Source of the DNA: Anaerolineae bacterium
Lineage (GTDB): Bacteria > Chloroflexota > Anaerolineae > Anaerolineales > E44-bin32
Direction of reading: 5' to 3'
Assembly (NCBI GenBank): GCA_030605795.1
Contig: JAUWHR010000052.1
Span: 1 to 56,262, forward strand
Length of the DNA stretch: 56,262 nt
Part shown: piece by piece, positions 1 to 8,340 of the stretch
How positions within the stretch are numbered: the first letter of the stretch is position 1
Layout: the number at the start of each line of letters is the position of its first letter
Notes under the pieces: model-generated
Told to the model about the DNA's origin: nothing
Databases searched by the model: none
Seen by the model: only the letters and a program-made list of their open reading frames with translations
Program-made: the position numbers and the translations under genes

Positions 1-187
1 GTAACTACTCAGGTATCGTCTGGAAAGAGGCAAGCCTACTCACGAAGCGACTTTTGGATGTCATTGCGAGCCCTTCGATACCTCAGGGCCTTCGGCTCCG
101 CGAAGCAATCTCCTGCCTTAAACATGTAACCAACGGTGGAGATTGCTTCGTCACTTCGTTCCTCGCAATGACAGACTGAGTAGTTAC
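1..187 (+). repeat. 187-bp MITE-like element, copy 1
   Basis: The segment starts with GTAACTACTCA and ends with its exact reverse complement TGAGTAGTTAC, giving 11-bp terminal inverted repeats. Inside are two oppositely oriented arms containing CATTGCGAG-type blocks, so the whole element can fold on itself. A same-length copy in reverse orientation lies at 29461-29647. It has no coding capacity and resembles a non-autonomous miniature transposable element; no matching transposase is visible in the window. Confidence 0.8.
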
Positions 188-331
188 CCTGAAACTATCA
201 TTAGCCACCTGTCCTTGTCCTCAAACCGCTCCACCAGTACTGATGAAATGTCCGCAAATGTCCTGCTTTATGTGTTGGCGGCCAAGCCGCAATCAAGTAT
301 GATTTGTCCTACTCAATCGTCAGGAGAACCT

Positions 332-862
332 ATGCCAGACCGGGATGTTCTTCGCCAACTTAGCCAGGATCAACTCATCGAGCTATTGGAAGACGCAGCC
401 AAGAATTGGCTGGCGCATGACGGTCTGTGGTTTCAGGCCGCTGAGCGCCACTACGGGATGGAGGTTGCCATCCAGCTCGACGCCGAGGCTTGGGAACGGT
501 TCACCGTCATCGAAGCCCGACGTATTATGCGCCGTCACAAGATCGAAGAGGGATGCGGTTTAGAGGCGCTTGAGCAAGCCCTCAACCTGCGTATGTACGC
601 CCGTATCAACGAGCAATCCACAACCCGGGTGGACGAGCGTACATTGCGCTTCGAGATGAACGATTGCCGTGTTCAGGCTGCGCGCCAACACAAGGGACTA
701 CCGGATTTTCCGTGTAAACCGGTAGGGCTGGTCGAGTACGCTGGATTCGCCCGCACGATCGACCCTCGCATTCAGACCCGCTGCATCGCCTGCCCACCTG
801 ATCCCCACCCAGAGACGTTCTTCTGCGCCTGGGAGTTCACTATTCCTGAGGAGGAGACGTAG
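332..862 (+). CDS. DUF6125-like protein
   Basis: A 176-residue soluble protein. The ATG at 332 is preferred over upstream in-frame starts because AGGAGA lies 6 bases before it and the upstream codons run through the 187-bp repeat. The N-terminal third carries a block (NWLAHDGLWFQAAE, then YGME-AIELDAEAWERFT-like) that I recognise from the DUF6125 family; the C-terminal half holds paired cysteines (RCIACPPDP). The function of the family is unknown to me. A methyltransferase gene follows 42 bp downstream on the same strand and may be co-transcribed. Family assignment is from memory of the motif; no catalytic role is claimed. Confidence 0.75.
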   Translation: MPDRDVLRQLSQDQLIELLEDAAKNWLAHDGLWFQAAERHYGMEVAIQLDAEAWERFTVIEARRIMRRHKIEEGCGLEALEQALNLRMYARINEQSTTRVDERTLRFEMNDCRVQAARQHKGLPDFPCKPVGLVEYAGFARTIDPRIQTRCIACPPDPHPETFFCAWEFTIPEEET

Positions 863-904
863 CCAGACCTAAAGGATCGCGCTACGTCCATAAGCCCTAA
901 TATC

Positions 905-1504
905 ATGCCGCTGTTCGACCACTTCGATCTAATAGCTCCACTCTACGACCGGCTGATCCGCCTTCCCGAAGGCGATATATTAGCCGAGATGGCTGGTTTG
1001 CCTGTATCCGGTCTACTGCTGGACGCAGGTGGGGGCACGGGTCGTGTCGCCCAAAGGTTGGTAGACCGATCCGGCCAAGTGGTGATCGCTGACTCATCGG
1101 TGAAGATGCTGCGTCAGGCTTTATCCAAGGACGGTTTGGACGTAGTGGGCAGCGAGATAGAGAGTCTACCTTTTGGTGACGGGTGCTTCGAGCGGGTCGT
1201 AATCGTGGACACCTTCCATCATCTCGGCGACCAGGGTCGCAGCCTCACCGAACTGTGGCGGGTGCTAATGCCTGGTGGACGGCTGGTTATCGAAGAGCCA
1301 GATATCCGCTGCTTCCCGGTCAAGCTGGTTGCCCTGGCGGAAAAGCTAGCCCTATTTCGCAGCCACTTCGTCCCCGCGGAGCATATCGCCAGCCATTTGG
1401 ACAGCTTCGGTGCGCACACAGTCGTGCGCCGCGATGGCCACACCGTCTGGGTCATCGGGGATAAACCTCACTACGACGTTCTCCCTCAGCGAAATAGCTT
1501 GTAA
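905..1504 (+). CDS. class I SAM-dependent methyltransferase (UbiE-like)
   Basis: A 199-residue cytosolic protein with a Rossmann-type methyltransferase fold. Motif I is seen as LLDAGGGTGR (residues 38-47), followed by an acidic residue at the end of strand 2 (VVIADSS), a motif II-like segment ESLPFGDGCFERVVIVDTFHH and the post-motif LMPGGRLVIEEP, all typical of ubiquinone/menaquinone-biosynthesis type methyltransferases. The acceptor substrate cannot be read from sequence; small-molecule or quinone methylation is the family norm, but no quinone genes are adjacent. It lies 42 bp after the DUF6125-like gene and converges on the DUF4173-like gene. Confidence 0.85.
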   Translation: MPLFDHFDLIAPLYDRLIRLPEGDILAEMAGLPVSGLLLDAGGGTGRVAQRLVDRSGQVVIADSSVKMLRQALSKDGLDVVGSEIESLPFGDGCFERVVIVDTFHHLGDQGRSLTELWRVLMPGGRLVIEEPDIRCFPVKLVALAEKLALFRSHFVPAEHIASHLDSFGAHTVVRRDGHTVWVIGDKPHYDVLPQRNSL

Positions 1505-1531
1505 CCTAAGTGGGGGAACAAGCACCATCCC

Positions 1532-3151
1532 TTAATCCCATCGTCGAATGCAGTCCTGCTCGCCCTCCGGGCCAGTTACGACCCATCCCCCATCTTGGAG
1601 TTCTACCGTATAGGCCTGCAACTCCTGTTCGATGTCAATAAAGAGGCGTTCAGCCGATGCACGGGATTGATGGTGCGACTGCCAACCCATCCATTGGCTG
1701 CGTTCAGTGAGATCGGCATGGCGACAGGCGAGTTGAGGCAACAGCTCAGTCCGAACCGCCTCCGGTGTCATCTCGATCAACCCAATCAAGCCAGGCACAG
1801 CATCGTCAGAGAGACTTACCAGGTATTGAATATCAATTTCACCGGTCTGCGACAGGCGGGCGGTATTTTGGCGCACGATGAAGGCGTCAACGTTAAGTAG
1901 ATTCAGCGTGGCTGTGAATCCGAGAACAACCATGGCTACAACCGGCGCGAATCGCCGCAACCGCTCAGCAAATAGCAGGGCAAGGAAGACAACGAACAGA
2001 ATCCCCATCCACACGATAGCCACATGGGTGTAGGTCCGTAGCCGGGTGAAGCCATAGGCGTTTTCATACAGCAGCAAGCGCTTCAAAGCCGATACCAGGA
2101 TCGCCCCAACCAACCCCACCAACACTGCGCTTAAACCGTTGAACCAATGCTTTTGATGCTTCCCCTCCCGCTGGGTCCAGGCTCCAAGAGCCATGATCAG
2201 ACCCAGACTGAGAAAGGCCACCATCACCATTTCACCGAAGCCACGCCGGGCGTACTCGGCGTAGGTGTAGCCGGCGGCAGTGATGTTGGCTTGACCGCCG
2301 AAGAGGTATGCGAACTGAATGGCGACGAAGACGGTGAAGAGTAAATCGACCGCCCCTAAAACCACTACCGATTCCACATAACCCAAGAAAGGGGAAATCA
2401 GAGGCTGTTTCAGACCGATTAGATGACGCTTACTGGTGGATCGTAAAGCAATGACCAATGCTCCCAGGAAGAACACCGCGCCTAAAATCACGATCAACAC
2501 CCGCCTGAGCAACTGAGACAATCGCTCTATATCGAGCCATCGTAAGGCTTCTTCGACATAACCAGCGAACACCAGGTCGGCGGATTCGAATAAGGCGACG
2601 AAGACCACTAAGACTGGAATCGCCAATAGCAACCCCCGCAGGACCGCCAGAAACCGGCTTCGCGTTCCATGCTCACCGGCAACCTGCCTCCAGGCAGTCT
2701 GCGCTACAGGCCAGGGTCGGATCCATGCTTCCAATGGCACCAAAATCAAAGCCAGACCATAGTCCACCCAACCGAAGTCGATCAGTCGTCCATCGCGAAA
2801 GGTCCTTACCCACAGGGCGAAGAGCGCCAGGGTGAGGAACACGTCCAAGAAGACGGTCAATGGCTCCAACCGCAGGAATGACATGAGCGCGAAAAACATA
2901 ATCGGGATCACTAAAACCAACTCTGGTCGAGTGGGACGGATGCCTTCTAGCGCGGCCAATCCCAGCAGCGCGGTTACGCACAGCACCGCCCATATCGGAA
3001 AGGAGATTCCCAGCGGGTGCCCATCGAAGAGGATTTCGACGCTCAGGCCTAACGCCAATGCCACGATCGTCAACCATAACGGGAAGCGAAACGCTAAGGC
3101 CTCAGTATGTTCTTCTGGTTCGGTGTTAGTTGGTTCGTTGACAGTAACCAT
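1532..3151 (-). CDS. DUF4173-like multi-pass membrane protein
   Basis: A 539-residue integral membrane protein. After a short acidic N terminus there are many hydrophobic segments (first around residues 27-43, the last around 390-420), then a soluble tail of about 110 residues starting near NLLNVDAFIVRQNTARL and ending in TGPEGEQDC. The NVDAFIVRQN motif after the last helix is typical of the DUF4173/DUF4153 membrane family. Function is unknown; no enzymatic motif is visible. AGGAG sits 6 bases before the ATG. It converges with the methyltransferase gene and its upstream side faces the repeat-rich region. Confidence 0.75.
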   Translation of the reverse strand: MVTVNEPTNTEPEEHTEALAFRFPLWLTIVALALGLSVEILFDGHPLGISFPIWAVLCVTALLGLAALEGIRPTRPELVLVIPIMFFALMSFLRLEPLTVFLDVFLTLALFALWVRTFRDGRLIDFGWVDYGLALILVPLEAWIRPWPVAQTAWRQVAGEHGTRSRFLAVLRGLLLAIPVLVVFVALFESADLVFAGYVEEALRWLDIERLSQLLRRVLIVILGAVFFLGALVIALRSTSKRHLIGLKQPLISPFLGYVESVVVLGAVDLLFTVFVAIQFAYLFGGQANITAAGYTYAEYARRGFGEMVMVAFLSLGLIMALGAWTQREGKHQKHWFNGLSAVLVGLVGAILVSALKRLLLYENAYGFTRLRTYTHVAIVWMGILFVVFLALLFAERLRRFAPVVAMVVLGFTATLNLLNVDAFIVRQNTARLSQTGEIDIQYLVSLSDDAVPGLIGLIEMTPEAVRTELLPQLACRHADLTERSQWMGWQSHHQSRASAERLFIDIEQELQAYTVELQDGGWVVTGPEGEQDCIRRWD

Positions 3152-3411
3152 GATGCTCTCCTATAGCTTACCCTCAGATGTTACACCCAACCTCAGCCTC
3201 ATGCATCCAAGGTGAAAGCTCTAATCCCAATCAACTTTGTTGGCAATCTCATCCAGATTTTCCAAAGTAAATAAGCCGTCATCAAAGGCGGCACATGGCA
3301 ATATTGTGCACAATCCAACCCTCAAATCCCAACAATTCACTCTCAATTCCCATCAGGTTATTTTCAATAGGGGTCTCTGTGGCTCACAACTCATGCTACC
3401 GGTTGATTTCC
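3152..3411. other. intergenic, no gene seen
   Basis: Upstream region of the DUF4173-like gene. I see no convincing coding frame and no RNA gene here. Confidence 0.5.
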
Positions 3412-3935
3412 GGCAACTGCACCTACGACATACGCTTACACTAAAGTCGCAGCAACATTTGCGAAGTAAAACCTCCGTGGACTTTTCTCTTCGTCTCAAC
3501 TGTAGAAGTCGCGAAAGCACCTTTGGATTCCATCGGCTCTGCCGATGGCCAGCAGCAGAGCTGCTGGATTCCAAAGAAGTCGCCGCAGGGCGACTTTGTA
3601 ATTTGTAGCTGCGGTTTCAACCGTCGGCATAGGGCGACTTAGCAATCGTTGCTGCGGTTTTAACCGCCGCAGGGCGACTATGAAAGATGTAGGTGCATTA
3701 TTAATTGCCGGTAATCCGGCGACTAAAGTCGCGGCAACACCTGCGAAGTCCACCTCCGTGGACTTCTGACTTTAAACGTTGAAATCGGCGAAGGCCGATT
3801 TTGCAGATGTTGTTGCGGTTTCAACCGCCAGCCATGCCATTTGTTGCTGCGGTTTTAACCGCCGGCATAGCGCGACTATGAAAGGTGTAGGTGCATTATT
3901 AATTGCCGGTAATCCGGCGACTAAAGTCGCGGCAC
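3412..3935. repeat. palindromic repeat cluster A (HUH-element ends)
   Basis: A mosaic of short hairpins: TAAAGTCGC-GCAACA, GAAGTCCAC-GTGGACTTC, GAAGTCGCCGCAGGGCGACTT, GTTGCTGCGGTTTTAACCGCC. A block of about 65 bp containing AATTGCCGGTAATCCGGCGAC occurs twice (about 3672-3740 and 3869-3932). A double hairpin at about 3529-3575 (ATCGGCTCTGCCGAT, CCAGCAGCAGAGCTGCTGG) recurs at about 10429-10475. The first 60 bp (ACGACATACGCTTACACTAAAG) match the sequence at the 3' end of the tnpA copy at 7475, so this is a right end without a transposase. Confidence 0.8.
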
Positions 3936-4316
3936 AAGATACGATCTTGGGCGAGGCGTAAACGATATCAGCTCGAAAGTCTGATCTGGAGGACCTCGGC
4001 GCAGACCAATTGAAAACCAAGAGAAGATGCGAGCAACAGACTAAGCATCCCGTGACTTAGTATTGGTTTATCTAAGCAATCGAGCACGCTCTGCGACTCC
4101 CCTTGTGCAAGACGGGTCATTTATGACTTGTTCCTTTTCCTTCGGCTTAGGAGCAGATCTAATACTGTAACTTTCTCTCGATGATTGTGCACCTATTCGA
4201 AGTTTATCGCAATATCATCTGACCAAGATGCGAGGGAGACCTAACAATAGTTTGATTGCTTTCTCGACAGCCAGTTGCGGTTAGTAGCCTGGCTCATCTC
4301 ACTTATAATTGTGGCC
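3936..4316. other. intergenic, no gene seen
   Basis: Non-repetitive, rather A+T-rich sequence upstream of the vapBC promoter. No frame with a plausible start and coding composition is evident. Confidence 0.4.
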
Positions 4317-4346
4317 TTGACAATTAATGCATTCAAATGCTAGAAT
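4317..4346 (+). promoter_or_regulatory. vapBC promoter with palindromic operator
   Basis: TTGACA at 4317-4322 and TAGAAT at 4341-4346 are separated by 18 bp. A perfect palindrome GCATTCAAATGC (4329-4340) fills the spacer next to the -10 box and is a natural autoregulatory site for the ribbon-helix-helix antitoxin. The expected transcription start (about 4353) coincides with the antitoxin ATG at 4354, predicting a leaderless mRNA. Confidence 0.65.
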
Positions 4347-4353
4347 GCCGAAT

Positions 4354-4608
4354 ATGACACGTACGACAATCGACATGAAGGACGAGCATCGGGCAATATT
4401 ACACGCCATCTCAGCCCGCAGGGGCTGGCGCGGCTTCTCCCGCGTTGTCGAAGAGGCAATCGAGTTTTATATCCGCCAGCACGATGTTTCCGAGGAAGCT
4501 CGACAGGTTTTGCTGGAGCGAAGGGGATCTTGGTCCCGGGAAGAGGCTGGGAAGGTCAGGGACGCGATCACTGAGGCGCGCCAGAGATGGACACAGCCGT
4601 CGTCGTAG
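4354..4608 (+). CDS. ribbon-helix-helix antitoxin (VapB-like)
   Basis: An 84-residue protein. MTRTTIDMKDEHRAILHAIS is a typical ribbon-helix-helix start with one DNA-binding beta strand followed by helices, and the C-terminal half is charged, as expected for a toxin-binding tail. The ATG at 4354 was chosen because a strong promoter would start transcription there and this start gives the usual family N terminus; in-frame ATGs at 4327 and 4345 fall inside the promoter. The gene overlaps the PIN-domain toxin gene by 22 bp. Expected role: neutralise the toxin and repress the operon through the palindrome in the promoter. Confidence 0.8.
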   Translation: MTRTTIDMKDEHRAILHAISARRGWRGFSRVVEEAIEFYIRQHDVSEEARQVLLERRGSWSREEAGKVRDAITEARQRWTQPSS

Positions 4609-5000
4609 ACAGCGACATCCTTATAGATTACTTTGCAGGTCTGTCACCTTCAGCTGAGGCAGTGCAGAAACTGCTTGAGACCGACCTGTTGGCCATTACG
4701 ACGCTAACAGTCTTTGAGCTGGGCTGTGGCGCTCAGTCGGAGGAGGCCCATAGAGATATCGAATTACTGGTTCAAGCCTCTCGCGCGATCCTCTCGTTGA
4801 GCACAGATGCCGCCTACCAGGCGGCTACGCAATTCCGCAAGTTGAGGCGCAGGGGCGATCTTTTAGATACCCCCGACCTCCTCATCGCAGGTTGCTGCTT
4901 GGCGGCGGGCTTGCCTCTGCTCACTCGCAACACGCAACACTTTGAGAGAATCAGCGAACTCGGGCTAATAGACCCCCAGCAGATACTTGAACAAGACTGA
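4587..5000 (+). CDS. PIN-domain ribonuclease toxin (VapC-like)
   Basis: A 137-residue PIN-domain protein. The acidic residues that hold the catalytic magnesium are visible: Asp8 in VVVDSDILIDYF, Glu44 in VFELGCG and Asp94/Asp97 in DTPDLLIAG, followed by the typical TRNTQHFERI strand. Known family members cut tRNA or rRNA; the target here is unknown. Translation is coupled to the antitoxin through a 22-bp overlap. Together they form a complete type II toxin-antitoxin pair, set between two palindromic repeat clusters. Confidence 0.88.
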   Translation: MDTAVVVDSDILIDYFAGLSPSAEAVQKLLETDLLAITTLTVFELGCGAQSEEAHRDIELLVQASRAILSLSTDAAYQAATQFRKLRRRGDLLDTPDLLIAGCCLAAGLPLLTRNTQHFERISELGLIDPQQILEQD

Positions 5001-5065
5001 TATTCCCCAGCAACTCCATCAACCGTTATGTCGAACAGCCCCCGAAAAGGAACTTCCTATTGGAT

Positions 5066-5262
5066 ACATCTACGAAGTCCACCTTCGTGGACTTCTAACC
5101 TTAAATGTTGAAATCGGCGAAGGCCGATTTTGCAAATTGTTGCTGCGGTTTCAACCGCCGCAGGCCGATTTTGCAGAAGTTGGCGCGGTTTTAACCGCCG
5201 GCAATCAGGCGACTGAAGTCGCTGCAACATCTGCTAAGTCCACCTACGTGGAATCCGAACAA
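5066..5262. repeat. palindromic repeat cluster B
   Basis: Consecutive hairpins GAAGTCCACCTTCGTGGACTT, AAATCGGCGAAGGCCGATTT, GTTGCTGCGGTTTCAACCGCC, GCGGTTTTAACCGCC and GGCGACTGAAGTCGC, the same modules as in cluster A. It separates the vapC 3' end from the convergent abiE genes. Confidence 0.8.
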
Positions 5263-5268
5263 TGCATG

Positions 5269-5910
5269 CTAACTGGTGGAAGTCTTCCGCCTCTCCAAGA
5301 CTTCTAGTTGCCGCAACACGTACTCTCGGGTCCACGGATCATGCACGATTCGTTCAGCCCATTCGACGGCGCGCTGAAAGCTGAACCCTGCTCCCAGGTC
5401 GACTTCCGGCAAAAAACTGAAACGTCTTCCTTTCCTGCTTGACAGGTAAAGGGAATCAAAGAGAGCCTTCTCCGGCGTCGCCACGAGAAAGTCCTGCCTC
5501 TCCCCATACCAATCGAAGCCTGCGAACAAGCCCGGGCTGATTCGATGGTACGAATAGGTGCCTACCGAGGTTGCCCTCTCCCGCGTATGTCCTGTTGTGA
5601 CGGCATACACGATCTGAGGTATCTGCTCCATCAGACCGTGTAGATGCAGGGCGGAGATCAGGGAGACGTATGCCCGATGACCGCCCGCGAGCAGCGGCAC
5701 CAGCGAGTGGGGAGAGAACCTTGGGTCATCGGGAATACACCAGACGCCGCGGGTGACCCTTTTCACAAGACCTCGGTGCTCCATGCGTGCGAGGGCCTGG
5801 CTGGTGGCAGAAACGGAACCCCCTCGAAGAGCGGCGATCTGTCGCGTGGTGAAGACTGACCTCCCTATGGCACGAATAGCTTGGGCAGCGCTCACCCTAT
5901 TGGTCGTCAC
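5269..5910 (-). CDS. type IV TA antitoxin AbiEi-like
   Basis: A 213-residue protein using a GTG start at 5910, preceded by AAGGGA with 6-base spacing; an upstream ATG in this frame would lie deep inside the nucleotidyltransferase gene. Residues 1-65 form a winged helix (TTRQIAALRGGSVSATSQAL, then MEHRGLVKRVTRGVW), and the rest matches the AbiEi C-terminal domain with the ATPEKALFDSLYLS segment. AbiEi antitoxins repress their operon and counteract the AbiEii nucleotidyltransferase. The start overlaps the abiEii stop by 14 bp, so the two are translationally coupled. Confidence 0.8.
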   Translation of the reverse strand: MTTNRVSAAQAIRAIGRSVFTTRQIAALRGGSVSATSQALARMEHRGLVKRVTRGVWCIPDDPRFSPHSLVPLLAGGHRAYVSLISALHLHGLMEQIPQIVYAVTTGHTRERATSVGTYSYHRISPGLFAGFDWYGERQDFLVATPEKALFDSLYLSSRKGRRFSFLPEVDLGAGFSFQRAVEWAERIVHDPWTREYVLRQLEVLERRKTSTS

Positions 5911-6679
5911 GGTCAATCCCTTCAAAGATCTCGAGCGTACGCAACCTGATCTCGTCCCAGACCTGGGAAGAGTCATACGCCATCCTGTCATCAGGCCCGA
6001 GGAAGCTGACAACGGTGTCCCGGTACCGCCGATAATCTATAGAGTAGATGGTGTCACGGACACGCCGGACCTCCCGCGGTGCAAATCCTTGCCGGAGATC
6101 AGCTTCCAACACCTCAGGTTGAGAACTCAATAGGTAGAGGTCGAAGATATCTCTGGCCTGGGGCTGCGCACGTGAGAGGATCGCACGAATCTTCTGCAGG
6201 GCAGCAGAACGCGCCGCGTAGTGCGGGATAATAACGGGGGGCATACGATAGGCCGCCAAGACCTCCATCGAAACTGGTTCGGCGCGGATTCCCTCGTCCA
6301 ATCCGCGCCGGGAGAACTCTATCTTTGTGGCCAGATCCTCCCCCGCAGATGTCAGCAGGCCGATCTTGAACCGCTGTACCGTGTTCGTCTGCTTGGCGCG
6401 AGCCATGTCAGGAAGCCGCAGGTCCTCAATCCCGAACGTCCTAAGAGTATCCACCAATCCCGACGATTTGAGCACTTTCATCACCCTCTCACGAAGAACG
6501 TGAACGGCAAGCCCAGACACGTCAATGTCCACGTCTTCTGAATAACGTATGCTTCCGAAGAAGAAACGGAGATTCACACCTCCCTTCAGGGCGAAGGCTG
6601 ACAGAGGAATAGTTCGAACCAGCGATCGCAGGAAGACCAAGTGGAAAACTTCCCGCTTATGGAGAAGATTCAGCACCAT
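5897..6679 (-). CDS. AbiEii/AbiGii-type nucleotidyltransferase toxin
   Basis: A 260-residue nucleotidyltransferase-fold protein. The diagnostic motif is seen near residues 33-55: KGGVNLR, then SIRYSEDVDIDV, which supplies the GG/S and the paired metal-binding aspartates of the DNA polymerase beta-like superfamily. A second conserved block RDIFDLYLL appears in the C-terminal half. Family toxins transfer nucleotides to RNA and give abortive-infection or toxin-antitoxin phenotypes. It is transcribed first, followed by the overlapping antitoxin gene. Length fits the family and no truncation is seen. Confidence 0.82.
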   Translation of the reverse strand: MVLNLLHKREVFHLVFLRSLVRTIPLSAFALKGGVNLRFFFGSIRYSEDVDIDVSGLAVHVLRERVMKVLKSSGLVDTLRTFGIEDLRLPDMARAKQTNTVQRFKIGLLTSAGEDLATKIEFSRRGLDEGIRAEPVSMEVLAAYRMPPVIIPHYAARSAALQKIRAILSRAQPQARDIFDLYLLSSQPEVLEADLRQGFAPREVRRVRDTIYSIDYRRYRDTVVSFLGPDDRMAYDSSQVWDEIRLRTLEIFEGIDRDDQ

Positions 6680-6857
6680 TACCTTATGGATTGTAGTTTA
6701 GGTTTTTCTAAAGTCAAGTCCATAAGGGTGCAGTGGCCATCAAGAGTCCCTCTCAAGCGGGAGGTAGGTTTCTTTCCGGGCGTCGCACTTCCCGCGTTTT
6801 TGCCTGAGGAGGTCTGCACGAAAAGGGCAAAGTTGACTACGAGTGGGGCAATCTGGC

Positions 6858-7407
6858 AATGAATGGAGTCGAGGGTGGATCCCGTAGCCCTTCGGTTTCA
6901 CTCAGGACCTTCGGCTCCGCGGAGGGGCTACGTGGACTTACTCTCCCATTTAGAGAAAAAATGAAGTCGCCGCAGGGCGACTTCGTAATTGTAGCTGCGG
7001 TTTTAACCGCCAGCATAGGCCGATTTGGCAGAAGTTGCTGCGGTTTTAACTGCCGCAGACTATCCGGCGACTGAAGTCGCGGCAACACCTGCGAAATCCA
7101 CTAGCGAAGCACCGTTCGTCCAGCTTGACTGGATCCCGTAGCCCTTCGGTTTCACTCAGGACCTTCGGCGAAGCGGAGGGGCTCCGTGGATTTCTACATC
7201 CTCTCCTCAATAAATATTGAAGTCGCCAAAGAGCGACTTTGCAATCGTTGCTGCGGTTATAAACACCGGTTATCCGGCGACTGAAGTCGCGGCAACATCT
7301 GCGAAGTCCACCTACGTGGACTCCAAACCCTCTTAAAAATCATTTAAGTCGGCGAAGGCCGACTTTGCAATCGTTGCTGCAGTTTTAACTGCCGCAATCC
7401 AACTTTG
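6858..7407. repeat. palindromic repeat cluster C with GGATCCCGTAGCCC blocks
   Basis: Two repeat families are interleaved. One is the GAAGTCGCC/GTTGCTGCGG hairpin family. The other is a block beginning GGATCCCGTAGCCCTTCGG and containing CTCAGGACCTTCGG (about 6870-6935 and 7130-7195), also seen at about 8925-8980 and 26715-26790. The cluster ends at the left boundary of the first tnpA element. Confidence 0.75.
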
Positions 7408-7975
7408 CACCGAACAATGATAAGATAAGGTGATTACACTCAACCAACGCAGCAAAACTGAAGGGGGAAAAACCATGCGTACTCCATACACCCAGCTCTA
7501 CGTGCATCTGACCTGGTCCACTTGGGACCGCCTCCCATTGATTACCAAGATCATCCAATCTCGCCTTTACGCCTCAATCGCCAAGAAATGCCACCAACTC
7601 AAATGCGAGCCGTTAGCCATTGGCGGGATGGAGGATCATGTGCATTTGTTGGTCAGACTACACCCCGCGGTTGCGATTGCCACCTTGATCAAAGAAGTGA
7701 AAGGGACCTCTTCTCATCTGGTAACGCACGAACTCACGCCCGACGAATTCTTCAAATGGCAGGGTGGATATGGGGCTTTTACGATCCGCAAAGAAGATGT
7801 GCTGCGTTTAAAGACTTACATTGAAAACCAGGAATTCCACCATGCAGAAGGTTCGTTACAGGTTCATTGGGAGCCGAGGCTCAATACCAAGGAGAAAACC
7901 GGCGACTGCGCCTACGGCATACGCTTACGCTAAAGTCGCAGCAACATTTGCGAAGTCCACCCTGATGGACTTCTT
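7405..7975 (+). mobile_element. IS200/IS605-like (HUH) element, copy 1
   Basis: A conserved left flank (GATAAGATAAGG through the ribosome-binding site) precedes tnpA, and the gene's last codons run into a hairpin-rich right end with CTAAAGTCGCAGCAACA. The left flank recurs at 8349, 27297 and, degenerated, at about 10615. Exact ends are not proven. Its right-end palindrome is the same module that forms the surrounding repeat clusters. Confidence 0.65.
7475..7933 (+). CDS. tnpA: Y1 (HUH) transposase, IS200/IS605-like, copy 1
   Basis: A 152-residue single-strand DNA transposase. The HUH metal motif is DHVHLLV (His55, His57), the catalytic tyrosine is Tyr115 in LKTYIENQE with Gln119 as likely third ligand, and WQGGYGAF precedes it. 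The ATG at 7475 follows AAGGGGG by 6 bases. The protein is close to the copy at 8408 except at the C terminus, where both reading frames leave the conserved part and end inside repeat DNA, so the native stop may be supplied by the right-end palindrome. It is expected to cut and rejoin hairpin ends. Whether it is a true IS transposase or a domesticated repeat-associated one (RAYT) is unclear. Confidence 0.88.
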   Translation: MRTPYTQLYVHLTWSTWDRLPLITKIIQSRLYASIAKKCHQLKCEPLAIGGMEDHVHLLVRLHPAVAIATLIKEVKGTSSHLVTHELTPDEFFKWQGGYGAFTIRKEDVLRLKTYIENQEFHHAEGSLQVHWEPRLNTKEKTGDCAYGIRLR

Positions 7976-8340
7976 CTACCATTTAGAGAAAAAATGAAGT
8001 CGCCGCAGGGCGACTTCGCAGGTTGTTGGTGCAGTTTTAACTGCCATCTACGTGGACTTCCTATAACATTTAAATCGGCGAAGGCCGACTTCGCGAAGCG
8101 CACCCGGAGGGTGTGCAATCGTTGCTGCGGTTTTAACCGCCGCAGACTATCCGGCGACTAAAGTCGCTGCAACATTTACGAAGTCCACCTTCGTGGACTT
8201 CAAATCCTCTTAAAAATCTTTGAAGTCACCGCAGGGCGACTCCGCGAAGCGCACCCGGAGGGTGTGCAACCGTTGCTGCGGTTTTAACCGCCGCATTTCG
8301 CAATAGTTGCTGCGGTTTTAACTGCCGCAATCCAACTTTG
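7936..8340. repeat. palindromic repeat cluster D between the two tnpA copies
   Basis: Contains AAGTCGCCGCAGGGCGACTT, a GAAGCGCACCCGGAGGGTGTGCAA block present twice (about 8095 and 8248), GTTGCTGCGGTTTTAACCGCC and GGCGACTAAAGTCGC hairpins. This is the right end of copy 1 running into the left end of copy 2. Confidence 0.8.

Noticed and set aside
3412..8340. Possible CRISPR array because short repeats recur many times
   Set aside because: The repeats are palindromic modules of several types with irregular spacing and order and recur inside flanks of tnpA; there are no uniform spacers and no cas genes.
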